Assembly: GCF_035083965.1 (NCBI RefSeq)
Contig: NC_089735.1
Location: 6,970,001-7,034,000, forward strand
Length of the DNA stretch: 64,000 nt
Direction: 5' to 3'
Source of the DNA: Branchiostoma lanceolatum
Lineage: Eukaryota; Chordata; Leptocardii; Amphioxiformes; Branchiostomatidae
The position numbers and the translations under genes were made by a program. Shown in pieces: positions 54,801 to 63,640 of this stretch. The notes below the pieces were generated by a model. That model was not told where the DNA came from. It worked only from the letters and a program-made list of their open reading frames with translations, and did not search any database. Numbering within the stretch: the first letter of the stretch is position 1; every line of letters starts with the position of its first letter.

Positions 54801-55873
54801 TGGAAGCAACGAAGATGGTAACATTTTCAGTGCTCTAGCTCTTCTCCCTGGGCAAATAAAGTGATGGTTATTATTGTTGTTGTTCGTAATGGCTTTGGTG
54901 TTTATCATATCACTTAAGTGGTCACGTGGTTTTGTGGTCTTCATGGTGACAGTAAGTAATGAATCTCATTCGTCATGTGTATTACTCGGTACTTATGATT
55001 GTTTTATCCGAACACGTCTTTGAATGGAACGTTGTATCGAATCCACTGATCGGGCCACCTCTCCCCCACCAGTATCGCCGGCTCCTGCGCTACCTTGGAG
55101 GTGGACCGGAGCGAGTTCGCCCCGCTGGAGCCCACCCTGCAGGGTCGGACTGTCGATCTGGATGACGACCTCCGAGAGAACCTGTCGGCAATCTCCGTCA
55201 AAGCCAGCTTCCAGGACAGGATGCAGGACGAAATAACTCCCCGCAACTCTTTCAGGTGAGACTCTTATGTCGAACATGTCGAAACATGTCGAAACTTCTG
55301 GCAGCACGGGAGACTCTTTTCAAGACAGTTTTTCGGTTAGTGAGTTAGTCAAGAGAGAGAGAAAGAGAGAGAAACACAGACACACAAACGCGCACGCACG
55401 CACACACACACACACACATACGCACACACATTGCACACCTACACCTATACAAACACACACACACACGCACGAAAACAAACTTCTTGGCGTAGATAATTAG
55501 GACACAATCTTTATGTGAAAAGCAAGTATACAATGTAATGCGTGGATGAAATGATTTCCGTATTTCTTATAGATGTCTACAGAAACCTGAGTTGTCCAGT
55601 ACGCAGGGGCTAGAGAGAGAAGAGTCCCTGAGGTCACTTATCACGAAGCGGCGCATGTCCCTGCCGTCAGGCGTCTCCCTGGCCTCTTTCCGCGCCGAAA
55701 ACTCCTCGGAGGACATCGTTCAGGTCAACACCATGTTTGACGTCGGCGAGTTTTCCCGAGGGGTCCGGCGGTACTCGGAAGTGCCGAAGAAACCCGTCGC
55801 CATGCATCGGCCTGAGACAGACTCTTCGGCAAGCCTGGAAAGAATCCCCGAGTCCAAGGAAAATAAGCCGTGA
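44404..55873 (+). CDS. FSIP2: FSIP2-like fibrous sheath-interacting protein, fifteen coding exons
   Basis: Coding exons are 44404-44622, 44946-45113, 45795-45884, 46352-46506, 47013-47154, 47510-47620, 47886-48033, 48296-48388, 48595-48707, 49436-49605, 50223-50517, 51012-51140, 51726-54499, 55073-55255 and 55573-55873. They give 1696 aa. The N-terminus carries the family signature: YPLDTKMPLIPG, VLYTTDLGE, LLHDPHLKPFYS and VLCTLKEFNQYRQYLRK. A long charged coiled coil follows (about 160-375), then helix repeats at 589-794, and a Ser/Thr/Lys-rich disordered region. In mammals FSIP2 binds AKAP4 in the sperm-tail fibrous sheath and is needed for normal flagella. Mammalian FSIP2 is near 6900 aa, so this form is about a quarter of that. 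Amphioxus sperm lack a mammalian-type sheath, so the role is probably axonemal or peri-axonemal (inference). Confidence 0.85.
44677..44812. repeat. Dispersed repeat family C, copy 2
   Basis: Matches 22087-22205 with a few substitutions. It lies 55 bp after the donor of FSIP2 exon 1. Confidence 0.82.
45150..45410. repeat. Degenerate tandem repeat around cactattgacaggatgttcct
   Basis: Six or seven diverged units of attgacaggatgttcctgtc plus aataagaattttgggca-type spacer, in FSIP2 intron 2. Units carry the short palindrome GACAGGATGTTCCTGTC. The open frame on the opposite strand (191 codons) is a by-product. Confidence 0.85.
45898..46125. repeat. GT-rich cryptic microsatellite
   Basis: Mixed GTGTGC, GTGTAT and GTGAGT repeats starting just after the FSIP2 exon 3 donor. 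They make cysteine/valine-rich open frames that are not genes. Confidence 0.92.
46352..48388 (+). CDS. FSIP2: FSIP2-like exons 4-8: charged coiled-coil region
   Basis: Exons 46352-46506, 47013-47154, 47510-47620, 47886-48033 and 48296-48388 encode residues 160-375. The sequence is almost wholly Glu, Arg, Lys and Gln with heptad-spaced Leu, Met and Ala (for example KKAMEAWKAEERERQRRLEE), typical of a long alpha-helical rod. Phases 2, 0, 0, 1 and 1 match across each junction. Confidence 0.85.
48595..50517 (+). CDS. FSIP2: FSIP2-like exons 9-11
   Basis: Exons 48595-48707, 49436-49605 and 50223-50517 encode residues 377-568. Exon 9 has GGKGGLFSRFKGIKEGTESA. Exon 10 has a short internal repeat, LPQEEQSPE / LPQKEQSPE. 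Exon 11 has KKISFKFKVDKESMARLQSE, then two similar words, LQSEFPGAKLIDVDEL and LQTDFPGANVSL, separated by a Glu/Arg helix. No named domain recognised. Confidence 0.8.
48915..49190. repeat. Dispersed repeat family A, copy 3
   Basis: Shares gaaggcattgttttcg, agatggtgtgagcggag, tccgggtccaaagttgcata, ggcag, acaataatgaa and aaattcac with the 2100 copy in the same order. It lies in FSIP2 intron 9. Confidence 0.75.
49201..49303. repeat. Foldback element, ~50-bp arms
   Basis: taccatcctccgtagtaacc at the left pairs with ggtcacttcggaggatggta at the right; gctggctcaacacttttcgc pairs with the complement on the other arm. The core is gttatataac-like. No coding content. Confidence 0.9.
49685..50095. repeat. 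TIR element family F, copy 1
   Basis: The left end, tcgtaaacggtcgttgctgt, and the right end, caaatggcaacgaccgctga, are inverted, and both are followed inward by gatgccat/atggcatc. An internal ctcgggttcaaacccggatg is also present in the 58330 copy. It lies in FSIP2 intron 10, starting 80 bp after the exon 10 donor. Confidence 0.82.
51012..51140 (+). CDS. FSIP2: FSIP2-like exon 12
   Basis: Forty-three codons, both ends phase 0. It carries AAEIVRAVMETVSKVI, the first of six amphipathic-helix repeats, followed by IPRMVSE. Confidence 0.85.
51478..51680. repeat. Foldback element family E, copy 2
   Basis: tcggtgatcgtctgtcaact pairs imperfectly with gacaggcgttcaccga. The inner gcactgcagcagctaggtgt / cgctgctgcagtg arms are inverted. 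Downstream ttggttgtgtataaagaatt matches the other copies. It ends about 45 bp before FSIP2 exon 13. Confidence 0.8.
51726..54499 (+). CDS. FSIP2: FSIP2-like exon 13: large 2.77-kb exon
   Basis: Residues 612-1535 in one exon, acceptor ttcacag and donor gtgagt. The first third has five amphipathic-helix repeats, starting at 51792, 51885, 52011, 52134 and 52227, each near a [S/T]xxSLxxRTA-type lead-in. The middle is Ser/Thr/Lys-rich with a perfect 21-bp coding tandem repeat at 52593-52718. An acidic run (EGDLDEDLHLDEDEEEDFGG) lies near residue 1445. Mammalian FSIP2 also places most of its mass in giant exons after a multi-exon N-terminus. Confidence 0.9.
52593..52718 (+). repeat. Coding 21-bp tandem repeat, six copies (RTSVKTS)
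   Basis: Six head-to-tail units encode [G/R/W]TS[V/I]K[K/T]S (residues 901-942), with cggacaagcgttaagacatc as the typical DNA unit. Several units are identical at the DNA level, so the array is recent and may vary in length between alleles. Confidence 0.95.
55073..55873 (+). CDS. FSIP2: FSIP2-like exons 14-15: C-terminus
   Basis: Exons 55073-55255 and 55573-55873 encode residues 1537-1696. Words include TLEVDRSEFAPLEPTLQGRT, VDLDDDLRENLSAISVKASF and LITKRRMSLPSGVSLASFRA. The reading frame ends in TGA at 55871-55873. The acceptors are ccaccag and cttatag. Confidence 0.85.
55378..55470. repeat. CA/CG microsatellite
   Basis: Interrupted CACACA and CGCACG repeats in FSIP2 intron 14, after a short GAGA run. 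Confidence 0.9.
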
Positions 55874-56251
55874 TTTTGACATAGGCCTTTACGAATGGCG
55901 TTTAGTCATCTTTCCGTGATGATGACTTCCAGTTATTATAAATGTGCCCCGTTTTGCAGTTGTTTGGTATGATTTGAAGTAGGAAAGCTACAAACTCCGT
56001 ACGTATGCCCTGACTCTGAATTCACTCTGATAAAATTGTTTTTCGATGATTTTCAAAGTTCCTTATTTATTACGGATTTTGCAGTTTTGCTAATCATAAC
56101 CCCACAAGCATTTGTTTGATAATATCTTAACCGTACATGTACTTGTCGCGACCCAACAAGCATTAGTTATGAAAACGTAACTACAATGTCATGTAATTGG
56201 ACACTTAATGGCGATGATTTAGTTGTTATTGTTTCAGTACGATGAAAGATG

Positions 56252-56257
56252 AATAAA
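56252..56257 (+). terminator. AATAAA polyadenylation signal for FSIP2-like gene
   Basis: The first AATAAA after the FSIP2 stop, in gatgaataaagtttaac, gives a 3' UTR of about 0.4 kb. Confidence 0.55.
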
Positions 56258-56259
56258 GT

Positions 56260-57667
56260 TTAACAAACATTTAAGACTTGTTTCAGTATGTGTCCATGCC
56301 AGCGTATATAGTGCTTGGACCAGTTGTTGAGGACCTTTTTTCTGAATACGAAGGTTGTTTGTGGCACGATAGTTGTAGTGCTTGATCAGACTGTTCAGTG
56401 CATAAACGCCATCTACCGACTTTTTACTTAATAGCAACTTTCAAAAGAGATTGGAAATGTTCATAGCCTGAACCACGCGCTCGTTTAGGTTTTCCTGGGC
56501 CGCAGGCATAACAGCGCACCACACACAGCTTTTCTCATTGATTATGCAAATTTATTTTGATTGATAGTCTGGTCTTTCACGATTACATAATTGTTTGGCA
56601 GAGTTCCATTTGAACATTTCATCATTAGTTATGCAAATGTCTTCCTCATCTATGCTTGGTGAGTGCTAGCCTTTACCCAACATGTATGAATTTCCCATTA
56701 CTTGCCACTAAGGAATTATGGTATTTTCGTATTCCTTGTGCAAATTTGGCCCTTATTTGTTATAATTAGTACCTGTTAATGTTACACCTGTCACAAATTA
56801 CGTATGTTACATGCAATGAGGTCACAATTTGCTCATTGTTTATGCAAATTAGGTCCTAAATTATGTACATCTCTCTCTACACCATCTAAATACCCAAAAT
56901 TATGAAAATATGATGGATAACATGGGCACTCCAAAACTAAAGCAAAACGAGTTGGGCAAAACAAGTTGCCTTCATTATGAAATCTAAACGGTCACTATGG
57001 TTAAACAATGGACTGAATACACAGAACATGGTAACGTTATAGCAAACAACAAGCTCTTTATTTTTGACAAGGAGTAAGTTTACGACAAAACCAGTAACGC
57101 TTTATGATAGGAAAAGAGGCATTCTATGACAAAAAAAAATACTATCCGTCTTCCGTCTTTTTTTGTTCAATTTACGGCATGTACTGTACAGTATTCACTC
57201 ATTTTGAAGCTTCTTTGTACCATTGGTCGCAGTTTTTATTTTTGTAAACGGACGGAAATTGATGCGTGGATGTCATTCATATAACCAAGTCAGTGTGGCC
57301 TAATGTATTGTCCATTTTCACCACTGCCCGCAGTCAATGCAGCTAACATATTATCTCATTGTCACAGTATCGCCATTCCCCGGCACTGTCAGACTACAGC
57401 AAGAAAAAGCGAGTACTTAGCCTATTCACGAGAAATATGTTGCAAAGTTTTAAGATTGAGACTGAATATAAGTTGAGTTATGATTTCTTTTATAATCTTC
57501 ATCATCATCTTCACTGCGTGTGAACAAGATAGACTATATCTCTCGGGTTCTTTTAATTTTTTTTCATTGATACACGAGTATAGTGAAATTCTTTTCATTG
57601 ATAGTCATTATACAAACTTTAACAAAGGGGATTATCTGCGGATTGTTTTTAATACCTGACAACATCC
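56260..57667. other. Intergenic, convergent FSIP2 / glutamate receptor 3' ends
   Basis: About 1.4 kb of AT-rich sequence with a run of ttatgcaaat-type words at 56540-56840 and repeat family B at 56962. No exon found. Confidence 0.6.
56962..57305. repeat. Dispersed repeat family B, copy 2
   Basis: Matches the 5480 copy at both ends (ttgccttcattatgaaa; gatgtcattcatataaccaa followed by gtcagtgtggcc) but has a longer interior. Confidence 0.75.
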
Positions 57668-57889
57668 TCACAGAGGTACGGTTAGGTCCTTTAACCTCTT
57701 AGCTGCATCTGTCGCCTCAATGTCTGTGTAAAATGTGGCGCGTGCCTTTTCGACACCGCCCTCTTGCTGAGATGATGACAACTTGACGGATGGGACCACC
57801 ACGATGTGAAGATCCCCGCTGTCATCTGACGTCACCGTGACAGCGGAGGGCGCGTAACCTGTGACGCTCTTCTGGCGTATGGAGCCATT
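57668..57889 (-). CDS. iGluR last exon: cytoplasmic tail
   Basis: Seventy-three codons and TGA: NGSIRQKSVTGYAPSAVTVT, DSGDLHIVVVPSVK, then Ser/Gln/Glu-rich sequence ending in LTVPL. The acceptor ctatatcag matches the phase of the previous exon. The tail is family-variable, so this exon is chosen by frame and splice sites rather than homology. The C-terminus TVPL does not fit a classic class I PDZ ligand well. Confidence 0.7.
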   Translation of the reverse strand, partial: NGSIRQKSVTGYAPSAVTVTSDDSGDLHIVVVPSVKLSSSQQEGGVEKARATFYTDIEATDAAKRLKDLTVPL

Positions 57890-60800
57890 CTGATATAGGA
57901 AAACACCAAGGAGGTTATAGACAGCCTCCTTGGGACATACCAAGTGAACATGTACAGCATTATCAAGAAGGGCGTCTGATTGAAGTGGGTACCTCACTGG
58001 ACTGCGCCAACTTGCGCCGGAAAATTGCGCAAACTTTGCATTTTTTTTCAATTTTCCCTTTCGGTCACACTGACGTCCAACGTATTTGCGTATGAAGCCC
58101 AGATAAGCCAAACAAAATGGCCGCGCCCAGTTTGTCACATTCGCAGTTCCGAATTTCCGATACAATTGGCGCTAATGGGTGCAATTTTTGGCCTGATACT
58201 GTGAATTTGTTTCGAATGCCTGGTGCTCAATCCAGTCAGATCTTCACTTAAACGTTGTTGCATTTTATTTTCTCAGGTCAACTTCGTCCCATTTCCCGTG
58301 AACTCCGGGCCAGGTATCACTAGGCGCTTTGCGGTTCTGTCTCGCAAACAATCGTTGCCATTTGAAACGGTCGATGCCATTTCGCTGACCGGACGTCGAT
58401 ACCATATTCGAAAAAGTGCACCAGTTCGGGTTTGAACCCGGATTAAAAAGCCTACTCCTAAAACCCAAAACCTTACGCCTCGAAACATTAAGGTGTTGAT
58501 GCGGCGTGCGCTAATACGCTAAAAGTGTACTGTTCTATGATATGGCATCGACCGTTTCAAATGGTAACGACCGTTTAAGAGATGGAAATTAGCTATAGCC
58601 TAGGGCGCTCGTCCACCTCATTGCTGAATACGCATCAAAGGTGCATCAGACGAAAAACGACATTTAACAGATAACCTTAACACAATGTACAATATCAGTT
58701 AGGACACATCTTAAAAATCATACCTCGGAGGGTGGGGATCTTTTTTCCATATTTTTCCTCCGCCGGGCCACTCTTTCTAGTCCTGCCAGGAGACACGCCA
58801 GGAAAACGCCTCCCGCCAACACAAAGAACACCCCGGACAACTTCTTCAGATTGAGAGAAGATGACTGGGAAATATGAGAATTACCCAGCATGCACCTGCT
58901 GTGCCGTGGCCACCATTTTTCCTTCATGGCCTCTAACCTTCCGTTCTCTTGTAGTTGGAGAATGCTGGGATATTGGAAACAAATTCTTATCATCGTCTTT
59001 TATAAGACAATCCATACTGTGCAACCTTAAGAACTTACGAGTAACAAAAAAAACTTACACAAACACTGATTTGGATTTTGTGCACATTTATGATAGTATG
59101 ATCCTTTTAGTAGTGACCATCAAGTGCCTGAAGCAACTATGGTTTTTCCTCGGAGATTTATCTTTGGCCTAGCCTTTTTTGTTGTTGTTGTTGACCGCTG
59201 GCAAGAGACATAATTTTCTTTTGATCTGACATCTGAGTGATGAAGTTCGAAACAGAATTCCTATATTTCACACTAGTCTGTTACCAGATCAAGGCTTTAA
59301 ACATGTAAAAATAGGTAGTAAACATTGTACTTGTTCAATGTATTGATGAACTTACAAGTGTTTGTACAAGAACTGATATATCAATATGATGTTGGCAAGA
59401 CTAGCGCCCTGATGCATTTCAGCTTTACATTCGTTAACTGTATGTGTTAGATCACTTCGGCCGAAATCTAAAAAAAGACCGTAATCGGAAACACAATATT
59501 GATTTTTCTGGGCCTTACCGGTTCTACAAACAGACCCCATTACTACTTACGCCAGGGAGACTTTGTCCTTGAATGGATGTCCCTGTGGGAAAGCGATGCC
59601 ATACCCCCTTATCTGGTCCGACTGCTGTACGACTGCGAGCCGACAGTCGTGGTCTGTTCGCACCGCGTGTTCCAGTACGGCCTGGTCCCACACGAACGCG
59701 TACCGACCTGGAGTTCTCGGGCACATAGGATATACACATTGGTTTGAGAAGATGGTTGAAAGTGTATATAAGTTAATCTCCCATGCAACCTATTGTTGTA
59801 TTTACCAACATGTTCGTCCATTGTTTTCTTAGACTGTCGAGTTCGGCTTTTTAGTGTACTGCAGCGGAACTTTCGGTTTTGATCTCTCGTGTTCTGTACA
59901 TGCTATGGTAGTGATTTTGGACCCCCAGTAGCTTTATCTGGAACTGCAGGGGCCGATTTTGCTCAGCACTTCGAAAGAGAATAACTAGTTTTAGAATACA
60001 CCAGTTAAAATAGCCATTCTACAGATCTTACATGTACATCACTCTCACCTTTCCTTGCCCGTCGGATGCCCATGTCCGTGGTGCTGACCAGTGTGCCCGG
60101 GTAGTCCCCACTGGTCATGTAGCTCCACATCCGCCGATACGTGTCCAGACTGGACTCGGAAAATAACTCTGCAATACCGGAGTGTGCCACTGTGCCGTAC
60201 CTGCGGGTGTGTTCATGGCATGTTCTTAAGCTTCAGATTTAACCATTACATAGTATCAGTAGATGCTTACTGTTTAGACCACTATGTTACAACATTACTC
60301 GTTTTCCACAAACAGTTGAATCTGCATATATGATTGTATTCATAATTTGAAAAGTGTGACGGAGCATGCAATGTAAAGCACTTCCCGCCCGTCTATATAG
60401 CGAAACAAAGGAAACTGCGAGATGCAGCGAAATACCGAGTTGTTAGCCGGCCATTATAAGAGTTACCATTTATATAGAGTTACCATTTGTATAGAGTTAC
60501 CATTTGTTCTGGGCTTAGAATGATAACTCTTTGGCAGACTAACTCATATGATATATCATTCAGGCTATTTGGCCAATCACTTTAATCTGCTGATTTTCCA
60601 GCAACCCATAGAGTCTGATAGAGACTAGTATCAGCGACGTTAACATGATGCATGATAAAACAATTCTTTTAATGCTCTATATCATGTAACGTGATAAACA
60701 TGTGCCCATATACAGGTGCCGCTTCGCTATGAAAGCATACTACGATAAATAAGTTTAGCATCATTCATCGTTGTCTCGTAGGAGATGACACTGGCATGCT

Positions 60801-63426
60801 GCCTACTTCTATTTTAGTGTGACAATACCCTGGGTGCCAGGCAAACAACTCCCTGACTGACAACTCCCCCAGAGCGTTAATCTAAGGTCGGCTGGCATAA
60901 CTAGTAGTATATGCGAGCTGCTAAAAAAATTCCCTGCCGGCCCGCTAGAGTTTGGAACCCCAAGGTAGTGTGACAAGAGAGCCTGATTTTAGGCCATGCT
61001 CATTATGAAAATCAAGGGAATCTATTAAATTTCCTATCGATCCTGCGCATTCCCGATGAAAATATGCCTACATGGCGGTGGGTGCCCACCAGCGATATGA
61101 ACACTTTTATTTGGATAAGTTACTTGTTCCCAGAGCAATGTCGTGTGATGATATAGATATAATAGGTTTTGGGATTAAATTATGAAAGCCTTCTGTATTC
61201 CTAAAAATGATACCCCCCACCAAAAGACGCGTGTATTTCATTGTATCTCACAATTTCCTTTCTATTTCGCTATTCAGGACGACGTGGAGGTGATAGTGTA
61301 GATTAAGGTACTGACGGAAGTTCTGTTTGGGACGACAGGTCTTCAAACGAACTGATAGGATCCTCCATCCGGGTCACTGTCAAAATGGCGGCCATCTCTG
61401 CCGTGTACGATGAGAGGAGGAAGAACGCAAAGAACCACCAAACTCCCGCCAAAATCTTCCTAGAAACATGGCGCAGGCCAAAGTGTCCTCCTGCAAAACA
61501 CAACACTTGCTAAAAATAACATGAGTGACAAAGCCCTAAATTCACAACCACATATTTACATGACCTGGTGTTTCGGTGGCCGTCTTTCCCCTTCCTCGGG
61601 GCAATACTGACCGGTTCTACTGCTGCAGCGTTACAAATGCGGTCCTAAACGTAAAGTGTTGTCACATTTACATAGATAAGGTCAAGCAAAAATACTTTCT
61701 AGATATGTTCTTGTGAATAAAGAACTTTGTTACTCAGTCAATTCAACCTGATGACATTATTCATGGACATTGCTGTCTTCAGCGCACAATGCTCGGTCGC
61801 TATGTTTGAAGTTATATTTGTCTCTGCGTGTTGTGATGAATTGACAGTATTCCCTGTTGCCATGCCGACCGTGGTAGTTCGCTGACAGTCGATGATTGAT
61901 TAGATGTAATGTAGATCCTGTGGGCCTCATGGTGAAGGTTAGAGGCGGCCAGGCGGACCGATGGGCGGCCTACAGGGACTCTAAACTGCCGACGGCTTCC
62001 ACGCATCGATTCATTCTGTCATGTGGGTTACCTTTTGATTTCAGCTTACTTGTACGCTCAGAGTTTCTGTTCTCTTGGTGATTGATAAGAAAATGTAGAA
62101 GCTGGTGCAGTTTACACACATGAGGATGGTCTACAGAATGTTCGCACTAGTTGCATCTAATGTCATCAGTCATTTATGGTCTAATCAATTTTGGGGCCAT
62201 CTGAACACCCGTGATGTGTTATCTAAATGTCATTATCTGAAGATAAATGACACATACAGCGGCTAAATGACCTTTGTGTACGACCTAATAGTTACGTCTG
62301 GACAAATGTTTCATATATGATTAAAGGTAACAATCCAGTAATAGGGATGATAATTAACAAAGGTAGGTAAACCCCTAATTCAGGATCTGAAATCTACACG
62401 TAGAATACCGTGAAAAAGGAGATATTGTTTCAGGTCTGTTTTTTGGTATTGGTGTATGGTCGGGTTTAATTTTGTTCAGAATATTTCACTGAGGCACAAG
62501 ATCTTCCATTTCATGTTGCAACAGTTGCCAGCGCTTGACTGAATTTCAATTACTACCTAGTTGTGAATGCCGGAATATAAGGTAGAGTTAACGGCGTTAC
62601 TTTGATCATAGTTGAACACACACCTTGTCTTAGAAGTGAATTGTAAGCAAACCACTTTGGGTAGCTCAAACCCTGCCTGTTGGCGCGAGCCGACAGCACG
62701 TTGGGCTTGTCCGGCTGGACTCGGTGAAGAACCAGCAGCACCCCGCAGATAACACACAGGGCTGCAGCGGCACACAGCCAGACCTGGGGGACATGGGCGC
62801 CGGGATGCAAATATGATTACCATGACGGCAATTTCAAAATCCGTTACACGCATTGACCGATTAAAAAGTTACTAACAGTTGGTTTTATCATCTGTTTCTA
62901 GACTATTATAACTGTTAAAACGTCGTGGAAGGTTAAATATCGAGGTAATACTAAAAACAAAAGTTTGTGAATGGTCAGACGTTTCAGACTGCATCTGTTG
63001 TCAACACAATACAGCGGATGCTCTCTGAAACGTCGGACCATTCACAAACCGTATCCAGTTACAGTAACTTTTGTATTGAGTAATTATTTAAGCAGTCATT
63101 TTTACTGCTCAAGCCTATCGGTTGTCGATAACAAACATTATCGCCCACCCACAGTCTAAATGATGGTATTTTTTCTTCATAATAATTGTTCTAACTGTTA
63201 CACGTTGTCTTCAACCTTTCTGCTTAGAAAGATATTTCAATTGTTTACAGAAGTCCAAGTATAAGGTCACCTTTGGGTGGAAAGGCTTAAGGAAGAAGAA
63301 GTAATTTTCGTCTTCAGCTTGCTTCATGAGAACTCCCAAGGAAAAGTCCATGAACCTCAAGGTGAAGTCCACGACTTCTTCCCGAGTGGCAGTCACGACG
63401 GTGGCGCCCACCGCGAAATCCGCCTT
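57668..63426 (-). CDS. Ionotropic glutamate receptor, 3' seven exons (5' part beyond window)
   Basis: Exons in transcript order are 63426-63271, 62783-62624, 61490-61316, 60200-60049, 59707-59551, 58964-58724 and 57889-57668: 420 codons and TGA, all phases consistent. Order of parts: end of S1 (KADFAVGA, TREEVVDF with the conserved ligand-binding Arg), M1, pore loop, M3 (SYTAEMAAILTV), S2, M4 and a cytoplasmic tail. iGluRs are tetrameric ligand-gated cation channels of the plasma membrane. S2 has YAFVWDQAVLE, with Asp where AMPA/kainate receptors have Glu, as in NMDA and delta receptors. The usual Gly-Ser-Thr is Ser-Gly-Ile. The pore site is Arg. I cannot assign it to AMPA, kainate, delta or NMDA subtype. 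The S1 start and the N-terminal domain must lie to the right of the window. Confidence 0.93.
57979..58205. repeat. MITE family G, copy 2 (reverse orientation)
   Basis: aagtgggtacctcactggac at the left matches the right terminal repeat of the 10343 copy in reverse. Shared interior words are gcgcaac, cggtcacactgacgtc and aaatggccgcgccc. The insertion lies about 90 bp upstream of the acceptor of the last iGluR exon. Confidence 0.8.
58330..58600. repeat. TIR element family F, copy 2
   Basis: ctcgcaaacaatcgttgcca followed by tttgaaacggtcgatgccat at the left pairs with atggcatcgaccgtttcaaa and tggtaacgaccgtttaagag at the right. These are about 40-bp inverted ends, better preserved than in the 49685 copy. 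The interior contains gttcgggtttgaacccggat. It lies in the last iGluR intron. Confidence 0.88.
58724..58964 (-). CDS. iGluR exon: end of S2 and M4
   Basis: AILQLQENGRLEAMKEKWW and the S2 cysteine, a short linker, then NLKKLSGVFFVLAGGVFLAC as M4. RVARRRK forms a basic stop-transfer at the cytosolic face. Confidence 0.93.
59551..59707 (-). CDS. iGluR exon: S2, second part
   Basis: GRYAFVWDQAVLEHAV, a Cys-containing segment, then RGYGIAFPQGHPFKDKVSLA. The WD aspartate and the GYGIA strand are standard ligand-core elements. Confidence 0.93.
60049..60200 (-). CDS. iGluR exon: S2, first part
   Basis: YGTVAHSGIAELFSESSLDT and YRRMWSYMTS, then GTLVSTTDMGIRRARK. The YGT...MW.YM pattern is the canonical S2 start. 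Confidence 0.93.
61316..61490 (-). CDS. iGluR exon: pore exit, M3, start of S2
   Basis: GHFGLRHVS, then KILAGVWWFFAFFLLSSYTA and EMAAILTVTRM (M3 with the gating motif), then EDPISSFEDLSSQTEL. The usual SYTANLAAF is SYTAEMAAI. The donor used is gtcagt; it gives TELPYGT across the junction. Confidence 0.93.
61565..61770. repeat. Element family E, copy 3
   Basis: tttcggtggccgtctttccc, cggggcaatactgaccggtt and, at the other end, aataaagaactttgttactc then aacctgatgacattattcat match 51478-51680. The inner inverted arms are partly lost. Located just upstream of the M3 exon of the iGluR on its transcript strand. Confidence 0.75.
62624..62783 (-). CDS. iGluR exon: M1 and start of pore loop
   Basis: VWLCAAAALCVICGVLLVLH is M1. 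RVQPDKP and a basic linker follow, then YPKWFAYNSLLRQ, the re-entrant pore segment. The intron (phase 1) falls in the glycine that follows the pore Gln. Confidence 0.93.
62963..63049. repeat. Foldback element, ~33-bp arms
   Basis: gtttgtgaatggtcagacgt pairs with cgtcggaccattcacaaac, and tttcagactgcatc with gatgctctctgaaa. The loop is about 20 bp. Located in the iGluR intron before the M1 exon. Confidence 0.9.
63271..63426 (-). CDS. iGluR exon: end of S1 to start of M1
   Basis: Fifty-two codons, phase 0 at both ends. KADFAVGATVVTATREEVVD with the Arg that binds the ligand alpha-carboxyl, then DFTLRFMDFSLGVLMKQ and FFLKPFHPK leading into M1. The acceptor is accaccag. Confidence 0.93.
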
Positions 63427-63487
63427 CTGGTGGTAAAGGAATCGGCGATTAATCATAATGAAAAATTAAACTGCTGTCCAACTCAAG

Positions 63488-63640
63488 GAATTCGACTCAC
63501 TGGAATTTTCGACTGAAATGCTCAGTCCTCTTCAGCTATCTGACCCAATCGGTCCGGAAACGAGCCTTTATGCACGTGTGACGTCAGCAAAGGGTCAAAG
63601 GTTGTTGGAAGTCGACACCGTCCCCCGTCCCGATTAAGAG
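63488..63640. repeat. Dispersed repeat family D, copy 2
   Basis: Same order of blocks as 22905-23060 (aattttcgactg, gacccaatcggtc, agggtcaaaggttgttggaa, accgtcccccgtcccg). It begins 62 bp upstream of the S1 exon of the iGluR on the transcript strand. Confidence 0.78.

Noticed and set aside
57893..58165. Upstream extension of the last iGluR exon open frame
   Set aside because: The extension runs into the family G MITE; a good acceptor at 57890 with the right phase gives the shorter exon.
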